A stretch of 64,000 bases of DNA from Bradyrhizobium sp. WBOS07. Its GTDB lineage: Bacteria > Pseudomonadota > Alphaproteobacteria > Rhizobiales > Xanthobacteraceae. The position numbers and the translations under genes are program-made. Where the stretch lies: positions 4,917,501-4,981,500 of the forward strand of contig NZ_CP029008.1 in NCBI RefSeq assembly GCF_024585165.1. Reading direction: 5' to 3'. The notes below the pieces were generated by a model. It made no database searches, was not told where the DNA came from, and saw only the letters and a list, made by a program, of their open reading frames with translations. Shown here in pieces: positions 44,103-53,102 of the stretch (position 1 is its first letter; every line of letters begins with the position of its first letter).

Positions 44103-45332
44103 CTAGCCGCCGGCGTCGGCGCTGATCACGTCGCCGAACAGGTCCCACTTCTCGCCCTTGAACTTCATGAGCTGAAGCGAGCTGATCGGTGCGAAGTCGG
44201 TCGGGCCGGTGTTGATCTTGATGCCGGGCAGCAGCACCTCGGTGCGGAAGTCCTTCAGGCTCGCCGCCTGCTTCATGACGTTCGCGCGCGTGAGGTCGTC
44301 GCCGCACTTCTTCAACACTTCCACCAGGGTCTGGGCCACGCCGTAGCCGACGACGGTGCCGCCGTCGAGCTTGTCGCCTTCAGGGAAGTACTTCGCCATG
44401 AACTCCAGGAAGGCCTTCATGCCGGCGTCGTCCTTCCACTGCGGGTCGGACACGTCCTTCAGATAGGCGGCTGAGATGATGTCTTGCGAATTCTCGAAGC
44501 CGGCGGGCTTGATCACGCTGCCGACCGAGGCAGAGACGTTGTTGAGGAAGTGGGTCGGCTTCCAGCCGATCTCGGAGATCTTCTTGATCGCCTGCGCCGC
44601 GAACTTGGGCGTGGTGATGTTGACGAAGACGTCGGCGCCGGACGCCTTCAGCTTGACGATGTGATTGTCGATCGTCGGCTCCGACGTCTCGTAGCTTTCC
44701 TCGAGCACGATCATGCTGGCGGCCTTGGCGCCGAGGCCGTCCTTCAAGCCCTTCAGGTAGTCCTTGCCGTAATCGTCGTTCTGGTAGAGCACGCCGATCT
44801 TGGCGTTCGGCATCGCCTTCATGATGTACTTCGCGTAGATCTGCGTCTCGCTCTGGTAGTTGGGTTGCCAGCCCATCGTCCAGGGGAAATTCTGCGCATC
44901 GTTCCACTTGGTGGCGCCGGTGGCGACGAACAGCTGCGGCACCTTCTTCGAGTTCATGTATTTCTGGATCGCCGAGTTCGGCGGCGTGCCGAGCGAGTTG
45001 AAGATGAGCAGGACTTCATCACTCTCGACCAGCTTGCGCGCCTGCTCCACCGTCTTGGGCGGCGAATAGGCGTCGTCGTAGGAGACGAAATTGATCTTGC
45101 GGCCGTTGATGCCGCCCTCGTCGTTGACCTTCTTGAAATAGGCGGCTTCGGTCCGCCCGATGACGCCGTAGGCGGAGGCCGGTCCGCTGTAGGGCATGAT
45201 GTTGCCGATCTTGATCTCGGTGTCGGTCGCGCCGGTATCGTATTTCTTCTGGGCCGATGCGGTGGATGTCGTAGCCGCAAAGAGCGCAAGCGCCAGTGAC
45301 GCAGCGGCAATCTTGCCGGTAACAGCAGGCAT
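44103..45332 (-). CDS. LivK-like periplasmic solute-binding protein (array member 1)
   Basis: 409 aa starting MPAVTGKIAAASLALALFAA at ATG 45332, behind GGGAGA. Signal peptide of about 27 residues, then the type I periplasmic-binding fold (TEIKIGNIMPYSGPASAYG, LFVATGATKWND, PWTMGWQPNYQSE, GVLYQNDDYGKDYLKGLKDG). Closely similar to the three genes upstream. It would present a ligand to the LivHMFG transporter at 49615-53036. The downstream terminator isolates it from the glycerate kinase gene. Confidence 0.92.
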   Translation of the reverse strand: MPAVTGKIAAASLALALFAATTSTASAQKKYDTGATDTEIKIGNIMPYSGPASAYGVIGRTEAAYFKKVNDEGGINGRKINFVSYDDAYSPPKTVEQARKLVESDEVLLIFNSLGTPPNSAIQKYMNSKKVPQLFVATGATKWNDAQNFPWTMGWQPNYQSETQIYAKYIMKAMPNAKIGVLYQNDDYGKDYLKGLKDGLGAKAASMIVLEESYETSEPTIDNHIVKLKASGADVFVNITTPKFAAQAIKKISEIGWKPTHFLNNVSASVGSVIKPAGFENSQDIISAAYLKDVSDPQWKDDAGMKAFLEFMAKYFPEGDKLDGGTVVGYGVAQTLVEVLKKCGDDLTRANVMKQAASLKDFRTEVLLPGIKINTGPTDFAPISSLQLMKFKGEKWDLFGDVISADAGG

Positions 45333-45434
45333 TCCAATCTCCCTATTTTTCTTGATGTGCGCGTCCTTGTTCTTGGCTTGATGGTTCTTGGTGACGCGGC
45401 CGCAATTCAATACGATTTGCTCGAAAGCTTCAAG

Positions 45435-45465
45435 GAAAAGCCCCTGCGGCAAAGCCGCAGGGGCT
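45435..45465 (-). terminator. Intrinsic terminator after solute-binding protein 2
   Basis: AGCCCCTGCGGC, AAA, GCCGCAGGGGCT with TTTTCC on the minus transcript, about 50 bp past the stop at 45511. Confidence 0.82.
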
Positions 45466-45510
45466 GATTCTTTCGTCGATTGAGACGACATCTTTAGCGG
45501 CTGGTTAAGG

Positions 45511-46740
45511 TCAACCGCCGACGTCCCCGCTCAGGATCTCGCCAAATCGCTCCCAATGCTCGCCCTTGAAGCGGATCAGTTGCACCTGCGAGAGCGGCGC
45601 GAAGTCCGTGGCCGAGGTGTTGACCTTGATGCCGGGCAGCAGGCCGGCCGGCTCGTAGTCCTTGATGCTGGCGGCCTGCTTCATGACGTTCTCGCGGGTC
45701 AGATTGTCGCCGCAGGCCTTGAGCACGTGAACGAGACCCTGGCTCACGATGTAGGCGTACATCACCGAGGCGTCGGCGCGGTTCGCTTCCGGATAGTACT
45801 TGTCCAGGAACTGGTTCCAGGCGGTCATTGCCGGGTCGGTCTTCCATTGGGCGTCCGTCGGGTCCTTGAAATATTGCGAAGAGATGATGTCCTGCGCGTT
45901 CTCGAAGCCGGCGGGCTTGATCACGCTGCCGATCGAGGCCGAGACGTTGTTGAGGAAATGCAGCGGCTTCCAGCCGAGCTCGGCGTTCTTCTTGATCGCC
46001 TGCGCCGCGAATTTCGGCGTGGTGATGTTGATGAAGACGTCGGCGCCCGTGGCCTTCAATCTCACGATGTGCGAGTCGATGGTCGGTTCGGAGACCTCAT
46101 AGCTGTCCTCGATGACGATCATCGAGGCTGCCTTGGCTCCGAGTCCGTCCTTGAAGCCCTTCAGATAGTCCTTGCCGTAATCGTCGTTCTGATAGAGCAC
46201 CGCAATCTTGGCGTCGGGTTTGTTCTTCAGGATATACTTCGCGTAGATGGTCGTCTCGCTCTGGTAGTTCGGCTGCCAGCCCATCGTCCACGGAAAGTTC
46301 TGCGGGTCGTTCCACTTGGTGGCGCCGGTGGCGACGAACAGCTGAGGCACCTTCTTCTGATTCAGGTATTTCTGAATCGCCGAGTTAGGTGGCGTGCCGA
46401 GCGGATTGAAGATCACCAGCACCTCGTCGCTCTCGACCAGCTTGCGAGCCTGCTCCACCGTCTTCGGCGGCGAATAGGCGTCGTCATAGGAGACGAAGTT
46501 GATCTTGCGGCCGTTGATGCCGCCTTCCGCGTTGATCTTGCGGAAATACGCCTCCTCGGTCTTGCCGATCACCCCGTAGGCGGAAGCCGGTCCGCTGTAG
46601 GGCATGATGTTGCCGATCTTGATTTCGGTATCGGAGGCGCCGGTGTCGTATTTCTTCTGCGCGAACGCTGTCGTGGACAGGGTGGCAGCCAGTACGAGGG
46701 CGGCCGAAAAGGCCCCCAATCGCACATGCATTGCAGGCAT
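45511..46740 (-). CDS. LivK-like periplasmic solute-binding protein (array member 2)
   Basis: 409 aa from ATG 46740 (MPAMHVRLGAFSAALVLAAT), behind AGGGAGAG; signal peptide about 27 residues. Same domain and motif order as members 1, 3 and 4. It differs in the linker and in the ligand-facing C-lobe (NQFLDKYYPEANRADASVMYA). Its own terminator and 178-bp spacer separate it from member 1, so each protein may be made at a different level. Confidence 0.92.
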   Translation of the reverse strand: MPAMHVRLGAFSAALVLAATLSTTAFAQKKYDTGASDTEIKIGNIMPYSGPASAYGVIGKTEEAYFRKINAEGGINGRKINFVSYDDAYSPPKTVEQARKLVESDEVLVIFNPLGTPPNSAIQKYLNQKKVPQLFVATGATKWNDPQNFPWTMGWQPNYQSETTIYAKYILKNKPDAKIAVLYQNDDYGKDYLKGFKDGLGAKAASMIVIEDSYEVSEPTIDSHIVRLKATGADVFINITTPKFAAQAIKKNAELGWKPLHFLNNVSASIGSVIKPAGFENAQDIISSQYFKDPTDAQWKTDPAMTAWNQFLDKYYPEANRADASVMYAYIVSQGLVHVLKACGDNLTRENVMKQAASIKDYEPAGLLPGIKVNTSATDFAPLSQVQLIRFKGEHWERFGEILSGDVGG

Positions 46741-46998
46741 CTTGCTCTCCCTAGCTCGGTTTGAATGTGTCGATTGTTCTTGTTGGGAGCGATCATTGCG
46801 CGCCGCTCCGATACGCATTGAATACCCTTCTCGGGCGCCCAGCAAGGAGAACGCCCGCCGGCGCCATCGCGGCGAGGTGCTTCTTTTTCGAGGGGATGCG
46901 GAATATTCCGGCGCGCGAGATGAAGCGGGCCGTCACTCAGCTGCGCAGAGGTTGTTTTGTGAGATCAAGGCTATTTTCAATTGCGCCCTGGTGCGGCT

Positions 46999-48222
46999 TC
47001 AATGCCCCATCTCGCTGGAGATGACCTCGCCGAACAGCTCCCATTTCCGGCCCTTGAAGCGCATCATTTGCAGCTGCTCGATCGGGGCGAAATTGTCCGG
47101 CGCGGTGCTGATCTTGATGCCGGGCAGCAGCGTGTCGGGTTCAAAATCCTTCAGGGAAGCCGCCTGCTTCATGACGTTCTCGCGGGTGAGATCGTCGCCG
47201 CACATCTGCAGCACCTTCACCATCGTCTGCGCGGCGGCATAGCCGTACACGACGCCGGCTTCGAGCTTGTTGGCCTTGGGATCGTACTTCGCGAGGAAGT
47301 CATAGAACCTCTTCATGCCGTCGTCGGCACTCCACTGCGGATCGGAGCTGTCCTTGGTGTAGGTCGCCGACAGGATGCCCTGGGATATCTCGATGCCGGC
47401 CGGTTCGATCACACCGCCGACGGAGGCCGAGACGTTGGAGATGATGTGGACCGGATGCCAGTTGATCTCCGCCGCCTTCTTGATCGCTTGCGCGGCGAAT
47501 TTCGGGGTGGTGATGCTGATGAAGACGTCGGCGCCCGAGGCCTTCAGCTTCACGACGTGCTCGTCGATCGCGGGCTCGGAGGTGTCGTAGGACTCTTGCA
47601 GCACGATCATCGAGGCCTTGGCGCCGAGGCCGTCCTTCAACCCCTTCAGATAGTCCTTGCCGAAATCGTCGTTCTGGTAGAGCACGCCGATCTTTCCGTC
47701 CGGCTTCTCCTTCATGATGTACTTGGCGTAGATGCGCGCCTCGCTGGCGTAGCTCGGCTGCCAGCCCATGGTCCAGGGATATTGCTTCGGGTCGTTCCAC
47801 TTCGAGGCTCCGCTCGCGACGAACAATTGCGGCACCTTCTTCTCGTTCATGTATTTGCGGATGGCGTTGTTGGTGGAGGTGCCGAGCGAGCCGAAGACCA
47901 AGAGCACCCCGTCGCTCTCGACCAGCTTGCGCGCCTGTTCCACCGTCTTCGGCGGCGAATAGGCGTCGTCGTAGGAGATGAACTTGATCTTGCGGCCGTT
48001 GATGCCGCCCTCGGCGTTGATCTTGTTGAAATAGGCTTCCTCGACCTTGCCGATCGCGGCATAGGCCGAAGCCGGGCCGCTATAGGGCATGATGTTGCCG
48101 ATCTTGATCTCGGTATCGGAGGCGCCGGTGTCGTATCTGTTCTGCGCCAGTGACGGGCTGCCCATTGCAGTGCACAACATGACTGCGGCAAGCGCCACAA
48201 CCTGACATCGAACGGCAGTCAT
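46999..48222 (-). CDS. LivK-like periplasmic solute-binding protein (array member 3)
   Basis: 407 aa from ATG 48222 (MTAVRCQVVALAAVMLCTAM); an adjacent ATG at 48225 is possible. Signal peptide to about ALAQ. Most divergent of the four in the hinge region (SLGTSTNNAIRKYMNEKK, ASGASKWNDPKQYPWTMGWQ), which suggests a changed ligand. It follows member 4 after about 118 bp. The 258-bp gap to member 2 has no obvious terminator or gene. Confidence 0.92.
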   Translation of the reverse strand: MTAVRCQVVALAAVMLCTAMGSPSLAQNRYDTGASDTEIKIGNIMPYSGPASAYAAIGKVEEAYFNKINAEGGINGRKIKFISYDDAYSPPKTVEQARKLVESDGVLLVFGSLGTSTNNAIRKYMNEKKVPQLFVASGASKWNDPKQYPWTMGWQPSYASEARIYAKYIMKEKPDGKIGVLYQNDDFGKDYLKGLKDGLGAKASMIVLQESYDTSEPAIDEHVVKLKASGADVFISITTPKFAAQAIKKAAEINWHPVHIISNVSASVGGVIEPAGIEISQGILSATYTKDSSDPQWSADDGMKRFYDFLAKYDPKANKLEAGVVYGYAAAQTMVKVLQMCGDDLTRENVMKQAASLKDFEPDTLLPGIKISTAPDNFAPIEQLQMMRFKGRKWELFGEVISSEMGH

Positions 48223-48287
48223 CATTCTCCCACCCCGAGTTGGATCGGCGCCGCATTGAACAAGATTGACGCGTGACGTCAACAAAA

Positions 48288-48316
48288 AGCCCCCGCGATC
48301 GCTCGCGGGGGCTTCT
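48288..48316 (-). terminator. Intrinsic terminator after solute-binding protein 4
   Basis: AGCCCCCGCGA, TCGC, TCGCGGGGGCT with a U-rich tail on the minus transcript, about 25 bp past the stop at 48341. Confidence 0.85.
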
Positions 48317-48340
48317 CGGGTTCGGACTATTGGCTCAGCG

Positions 48341-49576
48341 TCACTCGGTCTTGACGTCGCCGCTGATGATCTCGCCGAACAGTTCCCATTTCTCGCCCTT
48401 GAAGCGCATCATCTGGAGCTGGGCGATCGGAGCAAAGTCGGTCGGGCTGGTGTTGATCTTGACGCCGGGCAGGAGCGTGTCCGGCGCAAAATCCTTCAAC
48501 GAAGCCGCCTGTTTCATGATGTTGGCGCGGGTGAGATCGTCACCGCACATCTCGAGCACCTTGGCGAGGGTCGAAGCAGCGCCGTAGCCGTAGACCATGC
48601 TGGTGTCGGACTTGTCGGCGCCGGGCATGTACTTGTCGACGAACTCGTTCCACTTCTTCATGCCGGGGTCGTTGGCCCACTGCGGATCGGTCGAATCCTT
48701 GGCGTAGGCCGCCGACAGCACGCCTTGCGCATTCTCGAAGCCGGCCGGCTTCATCACGCTGCCGACCGAGATCGACACGTTGGTGAGGATCTGCAGCGGT
48801 TTCCAGCTGAGCTCGGCGGTCTTCTTGATGGTCTGCGCCGCGAACTTGGGCGTGGTGTAGATCAGGAGCACGTCGGGATTGGCCGCCTTGATCTTGACGA
48901 TGTGGCCGTCGATCGAAGGCTCCGAGACCTCATAGCTCTCTTCCATGATGATCATGGACGAAGCCTTGGCGCCGAGGCCGTCCTTGGTGCCCTTGAGGTA
49001 GTCTTTGCCGAAATCGTCGTTCTGATAGAGGATCGCGATCTTGGCGTCGGGCTTCTCCTTCATCAGCCATTTGGCGTAGATCTGCGCTTCGCTCTGGTAG
49101 GAGGGCTGCCAGCCCATGGTCCAGGGGAAGTTCTTCGGATCGTTCCACTTGGTAGCGCCGGTAGCGACGAACAGCTGCGGGATCTTCTTGGAGTTGAGGT
49201 ACTTCTGGATCGCGCTGTTCGAGGGCGTGCCGAGCGGATTGAAGACGACCAGAACTTCGTCGCTCTCGACCAGCTTGCGCACCTGCTCGACCGCCTTCGG
49301 CGGCGAATAGCCGTCGTCATAGGTGACGAAGTTGACCTTGCGGCCGTTGATGCCGCCCTTGTCGTTGATCATCTTGAAATAGGCTTCTTCGGTCTTGCCG
49401 ATGATGCCGTAGGCCGATGCCGGACCGCTGTACGGCATGATGTTGCCGATCTTGATCTCGGTATCGGACGCGCCGGTGTCGTATTTCTTTTGGGCGAGTG
49501 CAGCGCCGGAGGTGAGGGCAGTGGCCGCCGTTGCCGTGACCAGCGCGGCGGCTCGCAGTGTTCTTCCAAATCGCAA
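48341..49576 (-). CDS. LivK-like periplasmic solute-binding protein (array member 4)
   Basis: 411 aa starting at TTG 49576, with GAAGGAG six bases upstream; no ATG or GTG is better placed. Signal peptide of about 28 residues (TATAATALTSGAALA). It is the member nearest to livM (39 bp), thus likely cotranscribed with livMH, and probably the ancestral partner of the transporter. Same motif order as the others (YTTPKFAAQTIKKTAELSW, GDVKTE at the end). Confidence 0.92.
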   Translation of the reverse strand: MRFGRTLRAAALVTATAATALTSGAALAQKKYDTGASDTEIKIGNIMPYSGPASAYGIIGKTEEAYFKMINDKGGINGRKVNFVTYDDGYSPPKAVEQVRKLVESDEVLVVFNPLGTPSNSAIQKYLNSKKIPQLFVATGATKWNDPKNFPWTMGWQPSYQSEAQIYAKWLMKEKPDAKIAILYQNDDFGKDYLKGTKDGLGAKASSMIIMEESYEVSEPSIDGHIVKIKAANPDVLLIYTTPKFAAQTIKKTAELSWKPLQILTNVSISVGSVMKPAGFENAQGVLSAAYAKDSTDPQWANDPGMKKWNEFVDKYMPGADKSDTSMVYGYGAASTLAKVLEMCGDDLTRANIMKQAASLKDFAPDTLLPGVKINTSPTDFAPIAQLQMMRFKGEKWELFGEIISGDVKTE

Positions 49577-49614
49577 TTCGGTCTCCTTCGTTTAAACAAC
49601 AGTCTTCGGGTGTT

Positions 49615-50634
49615 TCAGTTTCTTCTGAGCTTGCCGGCGAGTTGCTGGCCCAGGATCGCGATCTGCCTTGAACCATGGGGCACGAGATAGATGACCAGGA
49701 ACAGCAGCACGCCGAACACCGCGCCGGAAAGGCCCTTGGAGATGCTCTCCGCCATGTTCGGCACGAAGATGATGAAGGCCGCTCCGACGAACGAGCCCGG
49801 CAGCCAGCCGACGCCCCCGACCACCATGCCGAGGAACAACGAGATCGCCAGCGTGATGGTGTAGCTGTCGGGCGCCACGAACTGCACCGCGATGGCGCCG
49901 AGCGAGCCGGCGACGCCGGTGATGCCGGCGGACACGCCGAAGGCCAGCGTCTTGTACAAGGCGACGTTGACACCCATCGAGGAGGCCGCGATCTCGTTGT
50001 CGCGGATCGCCATGAAGGCGCGCCCGGAGCGGGAGCGCAGCAGGTTGACCGAGAAGATGTAGATCGCGACCGTCACGGCGAGCGTGAAGTAGTACAGCCA
50101 CATGTCCTGCGACATCGGCAGGCCGAACGGCGCGTCCGGCTTGGTGACGACGAGGCCCTGCACGCCGCCGGTCCAGTGCTCGAGGAAGTTCAGCTTGAGC
50201 AGTTGCGGCATCGCGGTCGCGAGCGCAAAAGTCGCGAGTGCCAGGTAGATGCCCGACAGCCGCAGCGCCGGCTTGCCGAACAGGTAACCGAATCCGAAGC
50301 AGATCACGGCGGAAACCGGAATTGTCAGCGCGTAGTTGACGTTGAAGTACTCCATCAGCACCGCCGACGTATAGGCGCCGACCGCGTAGAAAGCGCTCTG
50401 GCCGAGCGAGAACTGGCCGGAGCCGCCGGTCAGGATGTTCAGCGCCAGCACCGCGAGCCCGTAGATCAGGAGCATCGTCATCTGGAAGATGATGAAGTTC
50501 TTGACGAACATCGGCACGAGCAACAGCGCCGCCAGCACCACCAGCGAGGTGCCGGTGCCCAGCGTCATGGCCCGCTTCGGAACCGCCTCGACCGCCTCGT
50601 GGCCTTCGGCGACGACTTCTTCTGCTGCGCTCAT
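49615..50634 (-). CDS. livM: ABC transporter permease, LivM type
   Basis: 339 aa from ATG 50634 (MSAAEEVVAEGHEAVEAVPK), with a hydrophilic N-terminal extension of about 25 residues before the membrane part. LivM signatures: ALNILTGGSGQFSLGQSAFYAV, RSRSGRAFMAIRDNEIAASS, VPHGSRQIAILGQ. Starts two bases past the livH stop. Completes the permease pair of the importer. Confidence 0.93.
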   Translation of the reverse strand: MSAAEEVVAEGHEAVEAVPKRAMTLGTGTSLVVLAALLLVPMFVKNFIIFQMTMLLIYGLAVLALNILTGGSGQFSLGQSAFYAVGAYTSAVLMEYFNVNYALTIPVSAVICFGFGYLFGKPALRLSGIYLALATFALATAMPQLLKLNFLEHWTGGVQGLVVTKPDAPFGLPMSQDMWLYYFTLAVTVAIYIFSVNLLRSRSGRAFMAIRDNEIAASSMGVNVALYKTLAFGVSAGITGVAGSLGAIAVQFVAPDSYTITLAISLFLGMVVGGVGWLPGSFVGAAFIIFVPNMAESISKGLSGAVFGVLLFLVIYLVPHGSRQIAILGQQLAGKLRRN

Positions 50635-50636
50635 GA

Positions 50637-51515
50637 TCAAACTCGCTTGACGATGTGCCGGCCGAACAGGCCAGCGGGTTTGACGACCAGGACGGAGATG
50701 ATCAGCGCGAGCGCGATCGGGAGCTTCAGCTCATTGCCGACGCCGGGGATGTAGGTGCCGGCGAGATTCTCGAACACGCCGACCAGGAAGCCGCCAACCA
50801 CGGCGCCGAACGGGCTCGACAGTCCGCCGAGCACCGCGGCGGCGAAGCCGTAGATCAGCACGCCGCCCATCATGTTGGGCTCCAGGAACACCACCGGTGC
50901 GATCAGCATGCCGGCGATCGAGCCGATCGCGGTCGCCATGCCCCAGCCGAGCGCGATCATCCAGCTCGTGTTGATGCCGACGAGGCGGGCCGATTCGGGC
51001 ACCGATGCCGCGGCGCGCATCGCAAGACCGATCCGCGTGTACTGGAAGAAGAAATACAGCGCGAGCAGCAGCGCTATCGTGACGCCGATCATGCCGGCCT
51101 GGTGGGTCGAGATCAGCTGGCTGCCGAGGAACGGCGAGGAGCCGAACGGGGTCGGATATTGCTTGATGGTGAAGTCCCAGATCAGGCCGGCCGAGGAGTT
51201 GATGATGGCGAACAGCGCGATGAAGCCGGCGACGTTGGTCAGCACCGGCGCTTTGGCGAGCGGCTTGAACAGGATGCGCTCGATCGCGATGCCGGCGACA
51301 AAGGAAAATGCCAGCGTGATCACAAAGGCGGCCCAGTAGGACACGCCCCATTGCATCAGCTGCCAGGAGATGAAGGTCGAGAACATCGCCATCTCGCCTT
51401 GCGCGAAGTTGAGATGGTCGATGGCCTGGTAGATCATGACCACGGCGAGCGCCATGCAGGCGTAGATCGCGCCGGTGGCGATGCCGGCCAGGACCTGGTT
51501 GGTAAACAGTTCCAT
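50637..51515 (-). CDS. livH: ABC transporter permease, LivH type
   Basis: 292 aa. LivH signatures TNQVLAGIATGAIYACMALAV, AIDHLNFAQGEMAMFSTFI and AAASVPESARLVGINTSWMI. About eight membrane spans. Lies between livF and livM with 13-bp and 2-bp spacing, so translation is coupled. Confidence 0.94.
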   Translation of the reverse strand: MELFTNQVLAGIATGAIYACMALAVVMIYQAIDHLNFAQGEMAMFSTFISWQLMQWGVSYWAAFVITLAFSFVAGIAIERILFKPLAKAPVLTNVAGFIALFAIINSSAGLIWDFTIKQYPTPFGSSPFLGSQLISTHQAGMIGVTIALLLALYFFFQYTRIGLAMRAAASVPESARLVGINTSWMIALGWGMATAIGSIAGMLIAPVVFLEPNMMGGVLIYGFAAAVLGGLSSPFGAVVGGFLVGVFENLAGTYIPGVGNELKLPIALALIISVLVVKPAGLFGRHIVKRV

Positions 51516-51528
51516 TGTCCCGGCTCCC

Positions 51529-52242
51529 TCAGTAACCCAGATAGGATTTGCGGATTTCTTCGTTGTTCGCGATGTCCTTGGCCTTGCCGGACATCACGAT
51601 GCGGCCGGTCTCGATCACGTAAGCCTGATCGGCGAGCTCGAGCGCGAGCTGGGCGTTCTGCTCGACCACCAGGATCGACACCTTGTCCTCGCGGTTGATC
51701 TTGCTGAGGATGCCGAACAGGTCGCGCACCACCAGCGGCGCGAGGCCGAACGACGGCTCGTCCAGCAGCATCAGCCGCGGCCGCAGCATCAGGGCGCGGG
51801 CGACCGCGAGCATCTGCTGCTCGCCGCCGGAGAGCGTGCCGGCCTGCTGGGTGTGGCGCTGCTTCAACACCGGGAAATGCGCATACATGCGCTCGATGTC
51901 GGAGACGATGCCGGCGCTGTCCTTGCGGGTGATGGCCCCGAGCTGGAGGTTCTCTTCCACGGTCATGTTGGTGAAGGTACCCCGGCCCTGCGGCACGTGG
52001 GCGATGCCGAACCGCACGATGCTCTCGGTGGAGCGGTTGTTGAGCGGCTTGCCTTCAAACTCGACTCCGCCGGTGGAGCGCACCATGTTGCAGATCGCGC
52101 GCAGCGTGGTGGTCTTGCCGGCGCCGTTGGCGCCCAGCAGCGTCGTCAGCGAGCCCTCGTTGAGCGAGAAGGACAGGCCGTGGAGCGCCTGGACCTGGCC
52201 GTAATAAGCGCGCAGGTCCTTGACGTTGAGCAGTGGCGTCAT
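51529..52242 (-). CDS. livF: ABC transporter ATP-binding protein, LivF type
   Basis: 237 aa. Walker A LGANGAGKTTTLRAI, signature LSGGEQQMLAVARAL, Walker B LMLLDEPSFGLAP, LVVEQNAQ with Gln as usual. ATG 52242 overlaps the livG stop by four bases. Part of livG-livF-livH-livM. Confidence 0.94.
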   Translation of the reverse strand: MTPLLNVKDLRAYYGQVQALHGLSFSLNEGSLTTLLGANGAGKTTTLRAICNMVRSTGGVEFEGKPLNNRSTESIVRFGIAHVPQGRGTFTNMTVEENLQLGAITRKDSAGIVSDIERMYAHFPVLKQRHTQQAGTLSGGEQQMLAVARALMLRPRLMLLDEPSFGLAPLVVRDLFGILSKINREDKVSILVVEQNAQLALELADQAYVIETGRIVMSGKAKDIANNEEIRKSYLGY

Positions 52243-53036
52243 TGGTCCTTGCTCCCGAGATAGGCCTTGATGACGTCGGGGTCGGCCTGCACCTGGGCGG
52301 GGGTGCCTTCCGCGAGCTTCTTGCCGAAATTCAGCGCGACGACGTGGTCGGCGATCGACATCACGAGGCCCATGTGGTGCTCGACCAGCAGCACGGTCAT
52401 GTGGCGCTCGTCGCGGATTTTGCGGATGAGGTCCCCGAGCACGTAGACTTCCTCGTGGTTGAGGCCGCCGGCCGGCTCATCGAGCAGCAGGATCTTCGGA
52501 TCCGCCGCCAGCGCGCGCGCCAGTTCGACGCGCTTCTGCGTGCCGAACGGCAGGCCGGACACGACGGTATGGGCGACATCCTCGAGGCCGAGGTACGCGA
52601 GGATCTCCTGCACCTTCCTGTTGATGCTGGCCTCGCTGCGCCGGACCCAGGCAAGCCTCAAGGAGTCGCTGATGATGTCGCTGGAGGTCTTCGCATGGGC
52701 GCCGACGCGGACGTTGTCCATTACCGAGAGATTCGGAAACAGCGCCACGTTCTGGAAGGTACGGCCGATGCCGATCTCGGCGATCCGGTGCGGCGGGCGC
52801 GTCAGGATGCTGACGCCCTCCATCAGGATGTCGCCCGACGAGGGCTGATACAGCCGGGACAGGCAGTTGAACAGCGTGGTCTTGCCGGCGCCATTGGGGC
52901 CGATCAAGCCGAGGATCTGGCCCTTGTGCATGTCGAATGACACACCGTTGAGCGCGACGATGCCGCCGAACACGACGCTGACGTCGCGAACCGCGAGCAG
53001 GGGCGATGTCCCCTGCGCGAGCTGTGCCTGCGTCAT
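52239..53036 (-). CDS. livG: ABC transporter ATP-binding protein, LivG type
   Basis: 265 aa from ATG 53036 (MTQAQLAQGTSPLLAVRDVS). Walker A GPNGAGKTTLFNC, signature LPFGTQKRVELARAL, Walker B LLLDEPAGGLN, LLVEHHMGLVMS. First gene of the second liv operon, preceded by the iclR gene on the same strand with about 66 bp between. Confidence 0.93.
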   Translation of the reverse strand: MTQAQLAQGTSPLLAVRDVSVVFGGIVALNGVSFDMHKGQILGLIGPNGAGKTTLFNCLSRLYQPSSGDILMEGVSILTRPPHRIAEIGIGRTFQNVALFPNLSVMDNVRVGAHAKTSSDIISDSLRLAWVRRSEASINRKVQEILAYLGLEDVAHTVVSGLPFGTQKRVELARALAADPKILLLDEPAGGLNHEEVYVLGDLIRKIRDERHMTVLLVEHHMGLVMSIADHVVALNFGKKLAEGTPAQVQADPDVIKAYLGSKDQ

Positions 53037-53102
53037 CTCGTCTCGCTCACGTCGTTCAGTGAGCGCAGGGGCGATGCGAACCGCTCCCGACGATGACAAA
53101 GG

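Noticed and set aside
45556..46764. Long + strand open frames across the four receptor genes
   Set aside because: They recur at the same place in each paralogue because the sense genes are paralogous, and have no signal peptide or domain.
44103..49576. Repeated pattern that could suggest a CRISPR or tandem repeat array
   Set aside because: The repetition comes from four paralogous genes of about 1.2 kb; there are no short direct repeats with spacers in the window.
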